A stretch of 37,375 nt of DNA from Cellulomonas hominis (GCF_005239125.1 NZ_SZYE01000013.1:1-37375); one strand, 5' to 3'. Positions 1 to 10,562 are shown, counted from the stretch's first letter. Translations and numbers: made by a program. The notes: generated by a model from the sequence alone, not told the origin.

Positions 1-691
1 CGGGCGCCACGGCCCAGGCGACGGCGGGCGCCCAGCCGTCGGCGGCGGCCGCCACGGCCAGCTCGACCGCGCGCATCGTGATCGCGTGCGCCCGGACGTG
101 GTCCGGGTGCCCGTACCCGCCGCCCGGCTCGTAGGTCACGACCAGGTCCGGCCGCCGCTCCCGCAGCAGCCCGGCCAGCCGGCCGGCGGCGACGTCGAGC
201 GGCACGGTGACGAGCGCCCGGGCGGGCACCTCCCCCGCGGCGCCGGCGCGCCCGGCCCCGACCCAGGCCATCCCCGAGTCCTCGTACCGCGCACCGGACC
301 CGCCTCCCCCGGCACCCGGATCGCCCGCCGAGGTCGCAGAAGATGTCGCTTCGCGAGCCGCGAAGGCGACATCGTCTGCGACCTCGGCGAGGTCTGCCGG
401 GAGCGGGAGGGTGTCGAGGAAGGCCTGGGTGGCGCCCAGGGCGGCCACCGCGGCCGCGAGCTCCCGCTCGCGGTGCCGCGCGAGCGCCGGGCCGTCGCCC
501 TCCAGGGCCGCCAGCGGGGCGCCGATGACCTCGCCGCGCTCGCCGCGGGTGCAGGTCACGACCGTCGCCGGGAGCCCGGCCGCCGCCCAGGTGGCGAGCA
601 GCGCACCGGTCGACAGCGTCTCGTCGTCCGGGTGCGCGTGCACCGCGAGCACGCCACCCGTGCGGGTCGGCGTGCTCGCGGTCGTGCGCAT
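1..691 (-). CDS. mshB: MshB-type GlcNAc-Ins deacetylase (PIG-L family), 3' end cut by the window
   Basis: Zinc-dependent PIG-L deacetylase of mycothiol synthesis, removing acetyl from GlcNAc-inositol in the cytoplasm. Reading the minus strand from ATG at 691 gives about 230 residues. They include the zinc-binding HPDDE motif near residue 20, a GERGE segment, the MshB-like RYEDSGM stretch, and HPDH further on. The frame is open to the left edge, so the C-terminus is missing. The start lies 8 nt beyond the typA stop, so the two are probably cotranscribed and coupled. Between the conserved ALGAT and RYEDSGM segments is a stretch of about 35-40 residues that I do not recognise from the family. 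It is encoded mostly by a near-perfect palindrome (see 326-389). Related PIG-L deacetylases such as Mca are possible, but the DSGM segment favours MshB. Confidence 0.88.
   Translation of the reverse strand, partial: MRTTASTPTRTGGVLAVHAHPDDETLSTGALLATWAAAGLPATVVTCTRGERGEVIGAPLAALEGDGPALARHRERELAAAVAALGATQAFLDTLPLPADLAEVADDVAFAAREATSSATSAGDPGAGGGGSGARYEDSGMAWVGAGRAGAAGEVPARALVTVPLDVAAGRLAGLLRERRPDLVVTYEPGGGYGHPDHVRAHAITMRAVELAVAAAADGWAPAVAWAVAP
326..389. repeat. Palindromic element inside mshB
   Basis: Two arms of about 30 bp (326-355 and 359-389) are reverse complements apart from one mismatch and one extra base, separated by the 3-nt loop AGC. Both outer ends read CGCCGAGGTCGCAG inward. The element lies in the reading frame of mshB and leaves it open, adding an Ala/Glu/Asp-rich peptide just before the conserved RYEDSGM motif. 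The same CGCCGAGRT edge appears in three intergenic inverted repeats of this window, so I read it as one copy of a palindromic repeat family. The insertion interpretation is inference. Confidence 0.75.
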
Positions 692-699
692 GCGGGTCG

Positions 700-2637
<1,938 letters not shown>

Positions 2638-2701
2638 GTCAGGACTCGTTTCCGCGAGGAAGTGGGGAGATGAGGGGCGCGACGACGTCGAGCGCCGATC
2701 A

Positions 2702-2707
2702 AGTGTA
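2702..2707 (-). promoter_or_regulatory. Candidate -10 box for typA-mshB
   Basis: On the minus strand this reads TACACT, about 65 nt upstream of the typA start. It implies a leader of about 55-60 nt. It lies just past the terminator-like hairpin of the oligopeptide ATPase gene, so typA would start a new transcript here. No convincing -35 was seen. Confidence 0.35.
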
Positions 2708-2714
2708 CGCGCAC

Positions 2715-2753
2715 GCGCGCCCCGGCACGAGGAGGGGTCGTGCCGGGGCGCGC
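2715..2753 (-). terminator. Hairpin terminator after the oligopeptide ATPase gene
   Basis: A perfect 16-bp GC-rich stem (2715-2730 with 2738-2753) closes a 7-nt loop, about 22 nt past the ATPase stop codon. There is no long T-tract, as is usual in high-GC actinobacteria. It separates the transporter unit from typA. Confidence 0.75.
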
Positions 2754-2775
2754 AGGGAGCGGCAGCGGGTGCGGG

Positions 2776-4707
2776 TCAGACCGACCCGTCGCCGCCGCCG
2801 CGGGGGCGGAGGTTGCCGTCGTAGCGGCCCGCGTTGGTGATCTGCTCGTCCTCGAACGCCTGCACGCGCTGGCCGTCGGCCACCGCGGCCTCGGCCGCGC
2901 TGGTGCCGGCCGGCGCCGCCGCGGCGAGCAGCCGATCCCGCTCCTCGCGGCGCAGCTTCTGCTCGGCCGGGTTCGGCACGGGCACCGCGGCGAGCAGGCG
3001 CTTGGTGTAGTCCTGCTGCGGCGCGCGGAGGATCTGCTCGCGCGGACCGACCTCGACCAGGTCGCCCTTGCTCATCACGGCGATCCGGTTGGACAGGATC
3101 TCGACGACCGCGAGGTCGTGGCTGATGAACAGGCACGCGAACCCGTACTCGCGCTGCAGCTCCTGGAACAGCTCCAGCACCCGCGCCTGCACCGACACGT
3201 CCAGGGCGGACGTCGGCTCGTCGGCGATGAGCAGCTTGGGCGACAGGGCCAGGGCGCGGGCGATGCCGACGCGCTGGCGCTGGCCGCCGGACAGCTCGTG
3301 GGGGTAGCGGTTCCGCATCGCGCGGGGCAGGTGCACCCGGTCGAGCAGGGACTCCACCCGGCGGTCGAGGTCGGCGCCCGAGGCGATCTTGTGCAGCTTG
3401 AGCGGCTCGCCGATCGACTCGCCGATCGGCAGGCGCGGGTTCAGCGAGGAGCCCGGGTCCTGGAACACGATCGAGACGTCCTGGCGCACGGCGCGCAGGT
3501 CCTTCGGCTTGATGCCCGCGAGCTCGACGCCGTTGACGGTGAGCGAGCCGCCGGCCACCGGGAGCAGGCCGACCGCGGCGCGGCCGACGGTGGTCTTGCC
3601 GGAGCCGGACTCGCCGACCAGGCCGACGACCTCGCCCTTGCCGATGGTCAGGTCGATGCCGTTGATCGCCCGGAACGCGGGCACGCGGCCGCGGCCGGGG
3701 TACTCGATGACCAGGCCCTTGGCCTCCAGCGAGTAGCCGGTCTGCGCGGCGTCCAGGACGCCGGGCCGCGGCAGCGGCTGGCCGAGCGGCCGCTCCGAGA
3801 CGTGCAGCGCGGCGGTGCCCTCGGCGTCGGCGACGGGGTGGTCGCCGTTCAGGCCGGACGCGGCGAACGTCTCCGAGCCGAGGTGCGGCACGGCGTCCAG
3901 GAGCTGGCGGGTGTACTCGTGCTGCGGGCGGTTGAACACCTCGTCCGCGGAGCCCGACTCGACCACGCGGCCGTTCTTCATCACCATGACGCGGTCGGAC
4001 AGGTCCGCGACCACGCCCATGTCGTGGGTGATGAGGATGATGCCCGCGTCGACGCGGTGCCGCAGGTCGCGCATGAGCTTGAGGATCTCGGCCTGGACCG
4101 TCACGTCGAGGGCGGTCGTCGGCTCGTCGGCGATGAGCAGCTTGGGCTCGCAGGCGAGGGCCTGGGCGATCATCGCGCGCTGGCGCTGCCCGCCGGAGAG
4201 CTGGTGCGGGTACTTGTCGACCGCCTCCTCCGGGTTGGGCAGGTCGACCATGCGCAGCAGCTCGACCGCGCGGGCGCGGGCCTGCTTCGGCGTCATGTCG
4301 AAGTGCACGCGGAGCGTCTCGACGATCTGGAACCCGACGGTGTACACCGGGTTCAGCGCCGTCATCGGCTCCTGGAAGATGACCGAGACGTCCTTGCCGC
4401 GGACCTTGCTCAGCTGCTTGTGGTTGAGGCCCAGCAGCTCGCGGCCCGCCAGCTTGGCGGAGCCCTCGGAGCGGCCGTTCGGGGGCAGCAGGCCGATCAG
4501 CGACATCGACGACTGCGTCTTGCCGGAGCCGGACTCGCCGACGATCGCGAGGACCTCGCCCGGCCGGACGTCGTAGGACACGTCCTCGGCCGCCGGGAAC
4601 CACTCGCCGTCGACGAAGAACTCGACGCGCAGGTCGCGGACCTCGAGGATCGGCGCCTTGGCGTCGGCCGCGGGTGCCCCCGGGCTGGTGGCGTAGTCAG
4701 TGGTCAC
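2776..4707 (-). CDS. Oligopeptide/dipeptide ABC transporter, double ATP-binding protein (DppD-DppF fusion)
   Basis: Energises peptide uptake at the inner face of the membrane together with the OppB/OppC permeases encoded at 5420-8100. The 643 residues hold two complete ABC cassettes. Walker A (GESGSGKT) is at about residues 57-64 and again near 375. Each half has its own LSGGQRQR signature and a Walker B with IADEPT. This fused form is common in actinobacteria in place of separate DppD and DppF. The start is GTG at 4707; GGAAGG about 12 nt upstream is a distant Shine-Dalgarno candidate. The plus-strand PH-domain gene separates it from the rest of its operon, so it needs its own promoter in the 4708-4800 divergent gap. 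A strong hairpin follows at 2715-2753. Confidence 0.95.
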   Translation of the reverse strand: MTTDYATSPGAPAADAKAPILEVRDLRVEFFVDGEWFPAAEDVSYDVRPGEVLAIVGESGSGKTQSSMSLIGLLPPNGRSEGSAKLAGRELLGLNHKQLSKVRGKDVSVIFQEPMTALNPVYTVGFQIVETLRVHFDMTPKQARARAVELLRMVDLPNPEEAVDKYPHQLSGGQRQRAMIAQALACEPKLLIADEPTTALDVTVQAEILKLMRDLRHRVDAGIILITHDMGVVADLSDRVMVMKNGRVVESGSADEVFNRPQHEYTRQLLDAVPHLGSETFAASGLNGDHPVADAEGTAALHVSERPLGQPLPRPGVLDAAQTGYSLEAKGLVIEYPGRGRVPAFRAINGIDLTIGKGEVVGLVGESGSGKTTVGRAAVGLLPVAGGSLTVNGVELAGIKPKDLRAVRQDVSIVFQDPGSSLNPRLPIGESIGEPLKLHKIASGADLDRRVESLLDRVHLPRAMRNRYPHELSGGQRQRVGIARALALSPKLLIADEPTSALDVSVQARVLELFQELQREYGFACLFISHDLAVVEILSNRIAVMSKGDLVEVGPREQILRAPQQDYTKRLLAAVPVPNPAEQKLRREERDRLLAAAAPAGTSAAEAAVADGQRVQAFEDEQITNAGRYDGNLRPRGGGDGSV

Positions 4708-4800
4708 GGTTCACGAGATCCTTCCGTGGGACGGCCCGGTGTGTGCGGGCCGCGCGACGTCGAGAGGGGCGGACGTCCGCTGGTCTGGGACGATGGCCGC

Positions 4801-5415
4801 ATGGTCTCGGCGGACGTGGTGGAGTACAGACCGGCCTTCGGCCGGGTGCTGGCGGTGGTCGTGGCGGTCCTGGGCCTCGGCGGCCTGGTGACCGGGCTGG
4901 TGGCCGACGCGGGGCAGACGTGGCCCTACGTGGCACCGGTGGTGCTGGTGGTGCTCTGGGTGTGGGCCGCCTACTGGCGCCCCGCCGTGCTGGTCAGCCC
5001 CGCGGGCGTCGAGCTCCGGAACGTCACCCGGACGATCGAGCTGCCCTGGCCGACGATCCAGCGGGTCGACACCCGCTACGCGCTCACGCTGCACACCGCG
5101 TACGGCGACTACGCCGCGTGGGCCGCGCCCGCTCCCGGCCGGGCCCGCGTCGCGACCTCCGGCAAGGGGGACGTCGCGGACCTGCCCGGCTCGACCTACG
5201 GTCCCGGCGGCACCGTGCGCCCCGGCGACCTGGCGTCGAGCGCCTCCGGCCAGGCGGCCATCATCGTGCGCCGCCGCTGGGAGGAGCTGCGCGACGCGGG
5301 CGTCCTGGACGACCCGCGCCTCGAGCGCGCCACCCCGCGGGTGCGCTGGCACGCCGGCACGCTGGCCGCGATCGCGGTGCTGATCGCGGCCAGCGTGCTG
5401 ACCGTGGCGCTCTGA
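4801..5415 (+). CDS. PH-domain membrane protein
   Basis: A 204-residue protein with two hydrophobic segments near residues 12-35 and 42-60 and a third at the C-terminus (about 182-203). Between them is a domain starting VSPAGVELRN and containing ELPWPTIQRVDT, the typical form of bacterial PH-like domains in actinobacterial membrane proteins. The function of this family is not known. ATG at 4801 was chosen because a -10-like GACGAT lies at 4789-4794, exactly six bases before it, which fits a leaderless transcript. The gene is antisense to the peptide-transporter genes on both sides. It is convergent with oppC with only 4 nt between the stops, and divergent from the double ATPase. Confidence 0.8.
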   Translation: MVSADVVEYRPAFGRVLAVVVAVLGLGGLVTGLVADAGQTWPYVAPVVLVVLWVWAAYWRPAVLVSPAGVELRNVTRTIELPWPTIQRVDTRYALTLHTAYGDYAAWAAPAPGRARVATSGKGDVADLPGSTYGPGGTVRPGDLASSASGQAAIIVRRRWEELRDAGVLDDPRLERATPRVRWHAGTLAAIAVLIAASVLTVAL

Positions 5416-5419
5416 CACG

Positions 5420-6487
5420 TCAGGCTCGCGCCGCGGCCCGGGCCTGCGAGCGGGCCTTGCGGGCGTCCGCCTTCGCCAGGGCCCGCTTGGTCGGGATGCG
5501 CCGCTGCCGCGGGTCGAAGGCGTCGCGCAGGCCGTCACCGATGAAGTTCACGCACAGCGCGATCGTCACGATGAACAGGCCGGGCCACCAGAACAGCCAG
5601 GGCCGCGTCGCGAACGCGGTCTGGTACTCGTTGATGAGCTGGCCCAGCGACACCTCGGGGCTGCTGATGCCGAAGCCCAGGTAGGACAGCGCGGTCTCCA
5701 GCAGGATCGCGGAGGCCATGAGCAGCGTCGCGTTGACGATGATCACGCCGACCGCGTTCGGCAGGATGTGCTTGAACATGATCCGCGCGTTCGACGCGCC
5801 GGCCACGCGGGCCGCGTCGACGAACTCCCGCTCGCGCAGGGTGAGGAACTGCCCGCGCACGAGACGCGCCATGTTCGTCCAGGACACCAGCGACAGGGCG
5901 ATGGCCAGCGACCACGGGTTCGCGCCGCCGACCAGCACGCCGAGGATGGCGCCGATCATGATGACCGGGATCGTGATGATCATGTCGGTGAACCGCATGA
6001 GCAGGTCGTCCAGGCGGCCGCGGAAGAAGCCCGCCAGCGCGCCGATCAGGACGCCGATCGTGGTCGACAGCAGGCCGATCACGAACATGACGGTGAGCGA
6101 CTGCTGCGTGCCGCGCATGACGAGCGCGAAGCCGTCGTGCCCGATGTTGTCCTGGCCGAACGGGTGCTCGCCGAAGTGGAAGCCGCCGTCGAAGCCCATC
6201 GTCGGGGCGCCGCCCGCGTTGACGATGTCGCTGGTCTCCCGGTAGCCGTACTTCCACCAGCCGGGGATCGGGCCCCAGCCGATGGAGGTGGTCACCAGGA
6301 CGACCACCGCGACCAGCACGACGGCCGAGATCATCGCGCCGCGGTGCCGCAGGAACCGCCGCAGGACGATGCGGCCCTGCGAGAGGCCCTCGACCTCCTT
6401 GAGCTCGATGGCGTTCTCGGTGTTCTCGACCGCGTCCTTCGGGTCGGTGATGCCCTCGTGGGGCTCGAGGGGAGGCGTGATGCTCAT
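5420..6487 (-). CDS. Oligopeptide ABC transporter permease, OppC/DppC type
   Basis: Inner-membrane permease subunit that pairs with the OppB-like protein encoded upstream. It has 355 residues, with a cytoplasmic N-terminal extension of about 55 residues before the first membrane span. The BPD-permease EAA-type loop reads EFVDAARVAGASNARI, followed by HILPNAVG, as expected for DppC. The C-terminus is basic. The start ATG at 6487 overlaps the stop of the preceding permease by 4 nt (ATGA), a clear sign of translational coupling. A longer in-frame extension upstream is only read-through of the preceding gene in another frame. Confidence 0.95.
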   Translation of the reverse strand: MSITPPLEPHEGITDPKDAVENTENAIELKEVEGLSQGRIVLRRFLRHRGAMISAVVLVAVVVLVTTSIGWGPIPGWWKYGYRETSDIVNAGGAPTMGFDGGFHFGEHPFGQDNIGHDGFALVMRGTQQSLTVMFVIGLLSTTIGVLIGALAGFFRGRLDDLLMRFTDMIITIPVIMIGAILGVLVGGANPWSLAIALSLVSWTNMARLVRGQFLTLREREFVDAARVAGASNARIMFKHILPNAVGVIIVNATLLMASAILLETALSYLGFGISSPEVSLGQLINEYQTAFATRPWLFWWPGLFIVTIALCVNFIGDGLRDAFDPRQRRIPTKRALAKADARKARSQARAAARA

Positions 6488-8100
6488 GAGTTCACCCGGA
6501 TCCGGGGGTCGAGCGCCGCGTAGACGAAGTCGACCACGATGTTGGCGAGGACGAGGAGGGTGCCGGTCACGAGGAAGTACCCCATGATCGGGTCCGCGTC
6601 CTTGGCGCCCAGGGACTTGATGAACAGCGCGCCCATGCCGCTCCACGCGAAGATGCGCTCGGTGATGATCGCGCCGCCGAACAGCGCCGCGATGTCCAGC
6701 GGCACCACGGTGGCGAGCGGGATGAGCGCGTTGCGGAACGCGTGCCGCGTGGTCACGACCCGCTCCGAGAGGCCCTTGGCCCGCGCGGTGCGGATGTAGT
6801 CCTGGTTCATCACCTCGAGCAGGCTCGCCCGGGAGTACCGGGTGTAGCTCGCGAACGAGATGAGGATCAGCGCGATCGTCGGCAGCACCAGGTGCGTGAA
6901 CTTGTCGAGCGACTCCACCCAGAAGTCGCCGGACAGCCCGGGCGTCTGCGAGCCGATCGTGGCGATCGGCCGGCCGTTGATCACGGACGCGTTCGAGTAC
7001 GTGTACCAGACGGCCATGACGCGGTCGACGAAGATCAGCACGCCCACGCCGACGGCCGTGACGGCCGCGGCGCGCATCGAGACCGCCCGGTCGTACCCGC
7101 CGAACAGGTACCCGACCACCAGGCCGACCACGACCGACGCGACCGCCAGCCCGATGATCAGCAGCCAGGTCGCGTTCACGAACGCGAACTGCAGCGGGTA
7201 GTACAGCGCGGCGCCGATCGCGACCGTGGTCAGCGAGGCGTACAGCGCCCGGCGGTTGTCCAGGCCCGCGCTGAGCGCGACGACGCCGAACGCGATGCCG
7301 ACGCCGAGGGCGAGCACGCCCACCAGGCCCAGGCTCGGGTTCAGCAGCCAGTCGGAGTTCGAGATGAACAGCAGCGCGCCGGCGGTGGCGACGACCGCCG
7401 CGCCGAACGACACCCAGCGGGTGCGGGTGCTGCCGCCGATGATCGACGACCAGAGCACGCCCGAGATCACGGACAGCAGGGCGATCCACAGCGGCGGGAC
7501 CGTCGGGTCCGCGAGGAAGTCGTTGAAGCCGATGGCGCCCCAGAGCTTGAGGAGCACCGCGACCCAGAACGACGGCAGCGAGTACAGGACGAACGACAGG
7601 AACGTCACGCTGTAGTCGAACCGCGTGTACTGGCGCAGGGCCGACACGATGCCGACCAGGACGCCCAGGCCGATGGCGAGCAGCGTCGACGCGGCGACGA
7701 GCTGCACGGTGCTCGGGATCGCGGAGCCCAGCAGGGCGGTGACCGGCTGGCCGGAGACCCAGCTGGAGCCGAGGTCACCGGTGAACAGCGCGCCCAGCCA
7801 CTTGAAGTAGCGCAGGACGGGCGGCGTGTCCAGGTCGAGCGCCATGGTGCGGGCCGCGATCAGCGCCTCCTTGTTCGGCGCCGTGCTGGTCCGCAGGTCC
7901 TCGAGGGGATCCAGGGAGTACGCCAGGAGCATGTAGACGATGAACGTCGCTCCGAGCAGCACGATCGCCGACGACACGAGGCGTCGACCGAGGAAGGTCA
8001 GGGTGGGCGCTGCGTTCCGGAACCAGGAACGTCGCGCCGTGACCGGTGCGTCGGGCGCGGAGCGCGCGCCGGAGGCACGGGTCGTCACAGAGGTGGCCAT
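6484..8100 (-). CDS. Oligopeptide ABC transporter permease, OppB/DppB type, with extra membrane domain
   Basis: Inner-membrane permease subunit. Residues 35-195 and about 395-538 look like an ordinary DppB permease, including DYIRTARAKGLSERVV in the coupling loop at about 434-450. Between them, residues about 200-365 form an additional hydrophobic block with five or six possible membrane spans, giving 538 residues against roughly 310-340 for typical OppB. The start ATG at 8100 follows AAGGA with 4-nt spacing. It is coupled to oppC by a 4-nt overlap. The role of the inserted block is unknown; similarly enlarged permeases exist in actinobacteria. Confidence 0.93.
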   Translation of the reverse strand: MATSVTTRASGARSAPDAPVTARRSWFRNAAPTLTFLGRRLVSSAIVLLGATFIVYMLLAYSLDPLEDLRTSTAPNKEALIAARTMALDLDTPPVLRYFKWLGALFTGDLGSSWVSGQPVTALLGSAIPSTVQLVAASTLLAIGLGVLVGIVSALRQYTRFDYSVTFLSFVLYSLPSFWVAVLLKLWGAIGFNDFLADPTVPPLWIALLSVISGVLWSSIIGGSTRTRWVSFGAAVVATAGALLFISNSDWLLNPSLGLVGVLALGVGIAFGVVALSAGLDNRRALYASLTTVAIGAALYYPLQFAFVNATWLLIIGLAVASVVVGLVVGYLFGGYDRAVSMRAAAVTAVGVGVLIFVDRVMAVWYTYSNASVINGRPIATIGSQTPGLSGDFWVESLDKFTHLVLPTIALILISFASYTRYSRASLLEVMNQDYIRTARAKGLSERVVTTRHAFRNALIPLATVVPLDIAALFGGAIITERIFAWSGMGALFIKSLGAKDADPIMGYFLVTGTLLVLANIVVDFVYAALDPRIRVNS

Positions 8101-8231
8101 GGGGTCCTTGCCTCACGGGAAGGGGGGTACTCGCAAAGCGCAAGTGTAGGCACTCCGGATAGGGGTGCTGCGCCCGGGCCGGGGTCGGCCGTGGGTACCC
8201 GTACGGCTGTGGTACTGGAAGGGGCACGGCA

Positions 8232-8264
8232 ACGGGGGTACCGCGGTGGCCGCGGTACCCCCGT
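8232..8264 (-). promoter_or_regulatory. Strong hairpin between the peptide-binding protein gene and oppB
   Basis: A 15-bp perfect stem (8232-8246 with 8250-8264) with a TGG loop lies 40 nt past the binding-protein stop and about 130 nt before oppB. No T-tract follows. In transporter operons such hairpins often stabilise the abundant upstream message or partly terminate transcription, so that binding protein is made in excess. Which of these applies here is inference. Confidence 0.6.
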
Positions 8265-8304
8265 GCCGGCGTCGCTCCTCGGGGAGGAGCGTCAGGTCAG
8301 TGCG

Positions 8305-10155
8305 TCACTCGGTCTCGGTCGCCGTCGGCGCCTCGATGGAGTCGTCCGCGCTGATCTCCCAGTCCCAGTAGTTCCAGAAGATCGTCGGCGAGAGCGCGAT
8401 GGTCGAGACGCCCTCGAGGACGTCGCGGTGCGCGACCACGCCGGGGAACTGGAAGATGTTGACGCCGAAGGCGTCCTGGTTGAGCTTCTGCTCGATCTGC
8501 GTGGCGAGCTCGGTCTCCTTGTCGGAGTCCGTGTTCGTCGCGACCTCGGCCCACAGGGCGTCGACCTCGGGGTTCGAGTAGCCGCCGTAGTTGTTCTGGC
8601 CGCCGGTCACGTAGTTCGCCTCGGCGTTCAGGATGAACGTGTTGGTGGACTGCCAGCCGAACAGCGACGCGTCGTACGTGCCGGTGCCCAGGATCGTGCC
8701 CCAGTTGTCGTCGCCGTTGTCGATGACGTTGAAGCCGGCCTGCGAGGCGGACGCCGAGATGAGCTGGAACTCGTTGGCGCGACGCACGTTCGACTTGCCG
8801 TACAGGAAGCGGACGTCGACCGGGGTGGTCACGCCGGCCTCGGCGAGGAGCGCCTTGGCGCCCTCGATGTCCACGTCGGCCCACGCGTCGGAGCCGTTGT
8901 TGGCGACGACCTCGTCGTAGCTCGGGGCACCCGGCACGATCAGGAAGGAGTCACGCGTGGTGGCGTCCTCCTGCAGCGGCTGGATGAGCTTCTCGATGAT
9001 CTCCTGGCGCGGGATCGTCTTGAGGAACGCCTCGCGGACCTTGCGGGCCTTCTCGGCGTCGCCGCCGTAGGTCGCCGGGTCGAACGGGCCGCCGTTGTCG
9101 AACGTCAGGTCGACGTGCTCGTAGGTGCCCTCGGGCGCCGAGCTGTAGGAGACGCCGTCGATGCCGTCGAGCGTCGCGAGGACGTCCACGGAGGACTGCG
9201 GGGCGATGAGGTCGACCTCACCGTTCTGCAGCGCGGTCACCGAGGCCAGCGGGTCCTCGGTGTAGCGGACCGTGATCGAGTCGACCTTCGGCTCCGGGCC
9301 CCAGTTGTAGTCCTCGTTGCGGGTCAGCGTGAGGTACTGGTTCTCGACGTAGTCGGAGATGACGTACGGGCCGTACGAGAGGTACAGGTCCGGGTCGTCC
9401 GGCAGCGAGGTGAAGTTGAACGCGTTCGTCCAGGTGTCCGCGATCTTCGCGAGCGCCGCGGCGTCGTTGTTCTCGAACGCGTCCTCGACGGCCTTCTTGG
9501 CCTCGGCCGGGTCGTCGATGCCGAGCGCCAGCTTGCCGACCACGTGGGCGGCGACCGGGCTGGGCTGGTTCATCGACACCTCCCAGTCGGAGCGCGGGGT
9601 GTCGTAGACGTACGTGACCGAGCGGCCGTCGTCGCCGATCTCCGGGAACTCGGAGATGGCGGTCATGGCCGGCGAGGAGGAGTCGAAGTAGACCTGGCCG
9701 TCGCCGACGATGGCGTTGCCCTCGTCGTCCGTCTCCACGTCGGAGGCCGCGACCGTGTCGAACTTGTCGTTCTGGGCGCCCCAGAACAGGATCATGTCCG
9801 CCGCGTCGACCGCGGTGCCGTCCGACCAGGTGACGCCCTCGTTGACCGTGTACTTGACGGTCAGCGGGTCCTCCGAGACGACCTCGTACGTGCCGAAGTC
9901 CTCGTTCTTCGCGAGGTTCAGGTCGCCGTCGTAGTAGTTGAAGAACGAGGTCGTCAGGTAGACGATGTTCGCGTTCGTCGTGGCGTTGCCGTTGGCCGTC
10001 AGGTTGTTGGTCGAGCGGAAGGGCTCGTTCCACCCGACGTTGACCGAGGTCGTCTCCTCGATCTCGCTCTGCTGCGCCGGGCTGGAGCACGCGGTGAGCA
10101 CGAGGGCCCCCGCCGCCACCGCGGCCGCCGCGGCGCTGAATCGCCTGATCTTCAA
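8305..10155 (-). CDS. Peptide ABC transporter substrate-binding lipoprotein
   Basis: Extracytoplasmic family 5 solute-binding protein that delivers peptides to the OppBC permease. The best start is TTG at 10155: AGGAGG (10160-10165) lies 4 nt before it and the product begins MKIRRFS. This gives a compact signal peptide and a lipobox LTAC with the acylated cysteine at residue 23. A longer start at 10182 would put the Shine-Dalgarno inside the gene and add residues before the signal peptide. The mature part has typical SBP_bac_5 features, including GVTWSDGTAVDAADM and the C-terminal WNYWDW region. The protein has 616 residues, normal for the family. It is the first gene of the transporter operon. 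Confidence 0.93.
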   Translation of the reverse strand: MKIRRFSAAAAAVAAGALVLTACSSPAQQSEIEETTSVNVGWNEPFRSTNNLTANGNATTNANIVYLTTSFFNYYDGDLNLAKNEDFGTYEVVSEDPLTVKYTVNEGVTWSDGTAVDAADMILFWGAQNDKFDTVAASDVETDDEGNAIVGDGQVYFDSSSPAMTAISEFPEIGDDGRSVTYVYDTPRSDWEVSMNQPSPVAAHVVGKLALGIDDPAEAKKAVEDAFENNDAAALAKIADTWTNAFNFTSLPDDPDLYLSYGPYVISDYVENQYLTLTRNEDYNWGPEPKVDSITVRYTEDPLASVTALQNGEVDLIAPQSSVDVLATLDGIDGVSYSSAPEGTYEHVDLTFDNGGPFDPATYGGDAEKARKVREAFLKTIPRQEIIEKLIQPLQEDATTRDSFLIVPGAPSYDEVVANNGSDAWADVDIEGAKALLAEAGVTTPVDVRFLYGKSNVRRANEFQLISASASQAGFNVIDNGDDNWGTILGTGTYDASLFGWQSTNTFILNAEANYVTGGQNNYGGYSNPEVDALWAEVATNTDSDKETELATQIEQKLNQDAFGVNIFQFPGVVAHRDVLEGVSTIALSPTIFWNYWDWEISADDSIEAPTATETE

Positions 10156-10562
10156 TGTTCCTCCTGTGAAGGTGGCGCCCACCCGTCCTCGCGCCGCGTG
10201 GGCCGACCGGAGGGGTCGTCCCGAGCGCGGCAGACGTGCGGTCCCGCCGTGGATGGGGCCACGCTAGTGACCCCACTCAGGACAAAACGGACACATCCCC
10301 CCGTCGGGGGCGATCGTTACCGGATCGATACTGAGCAGTAGTGTCCAGCATTCAAGACGGAACCTGCCGGAAACACAGCGGAAACATGCCAGTCAGGGCA
10401 TCCGCGGCAGGTGGATGCCCTCGTCCGGGGCCGGCGGCTCAGCGCGGAGCCACGGCCCTGTGCTATGGGGCGGCCGCCGGGCACCCGCCCGCCGGCGCCG
10501 CGGCGCCCTCGTCCCGGGCGCCGGGTGCGACGAGCATCGCACGCGGCGTGGTGCGGGGCGCG
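10156..10562 (-). promoter_or_regulatory. Leader and promoter region of the peptide transporter operon; otherwise empty gap
   Basis: This noncoding gap of about 400 nt precedes the binding-protein gene. A -10 candidate TAGCGT (minus strand, 10261-10266) would give a leader of about 100 nt ending in the AGGAGG ribosome site. The part from about 10270 to 10395 is less GC-rich than its surroundings, as expected of an upstream control region. From about 10400 to 10562 I see no gene with credible coding character and no recognisable site before the hairpin at 10563. Confidence 0.4.

Noticed and set aside
6742-10341. A 1199-codon open frame on the plus strand
   Set aside because: It lies opposite the peptide permease and binding-protein genes; its product is dominated by R, D, G, V, H and Q in no recognisable domain, as expected for an antisense frame in GC-rich DNA.
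10400-10560. Possible small gene in the gap downstream of the VOC gene
   Set aside because: Short frames on both strands are Arg/Pro/Ala-rich and lack start signals; I could not support any of them.
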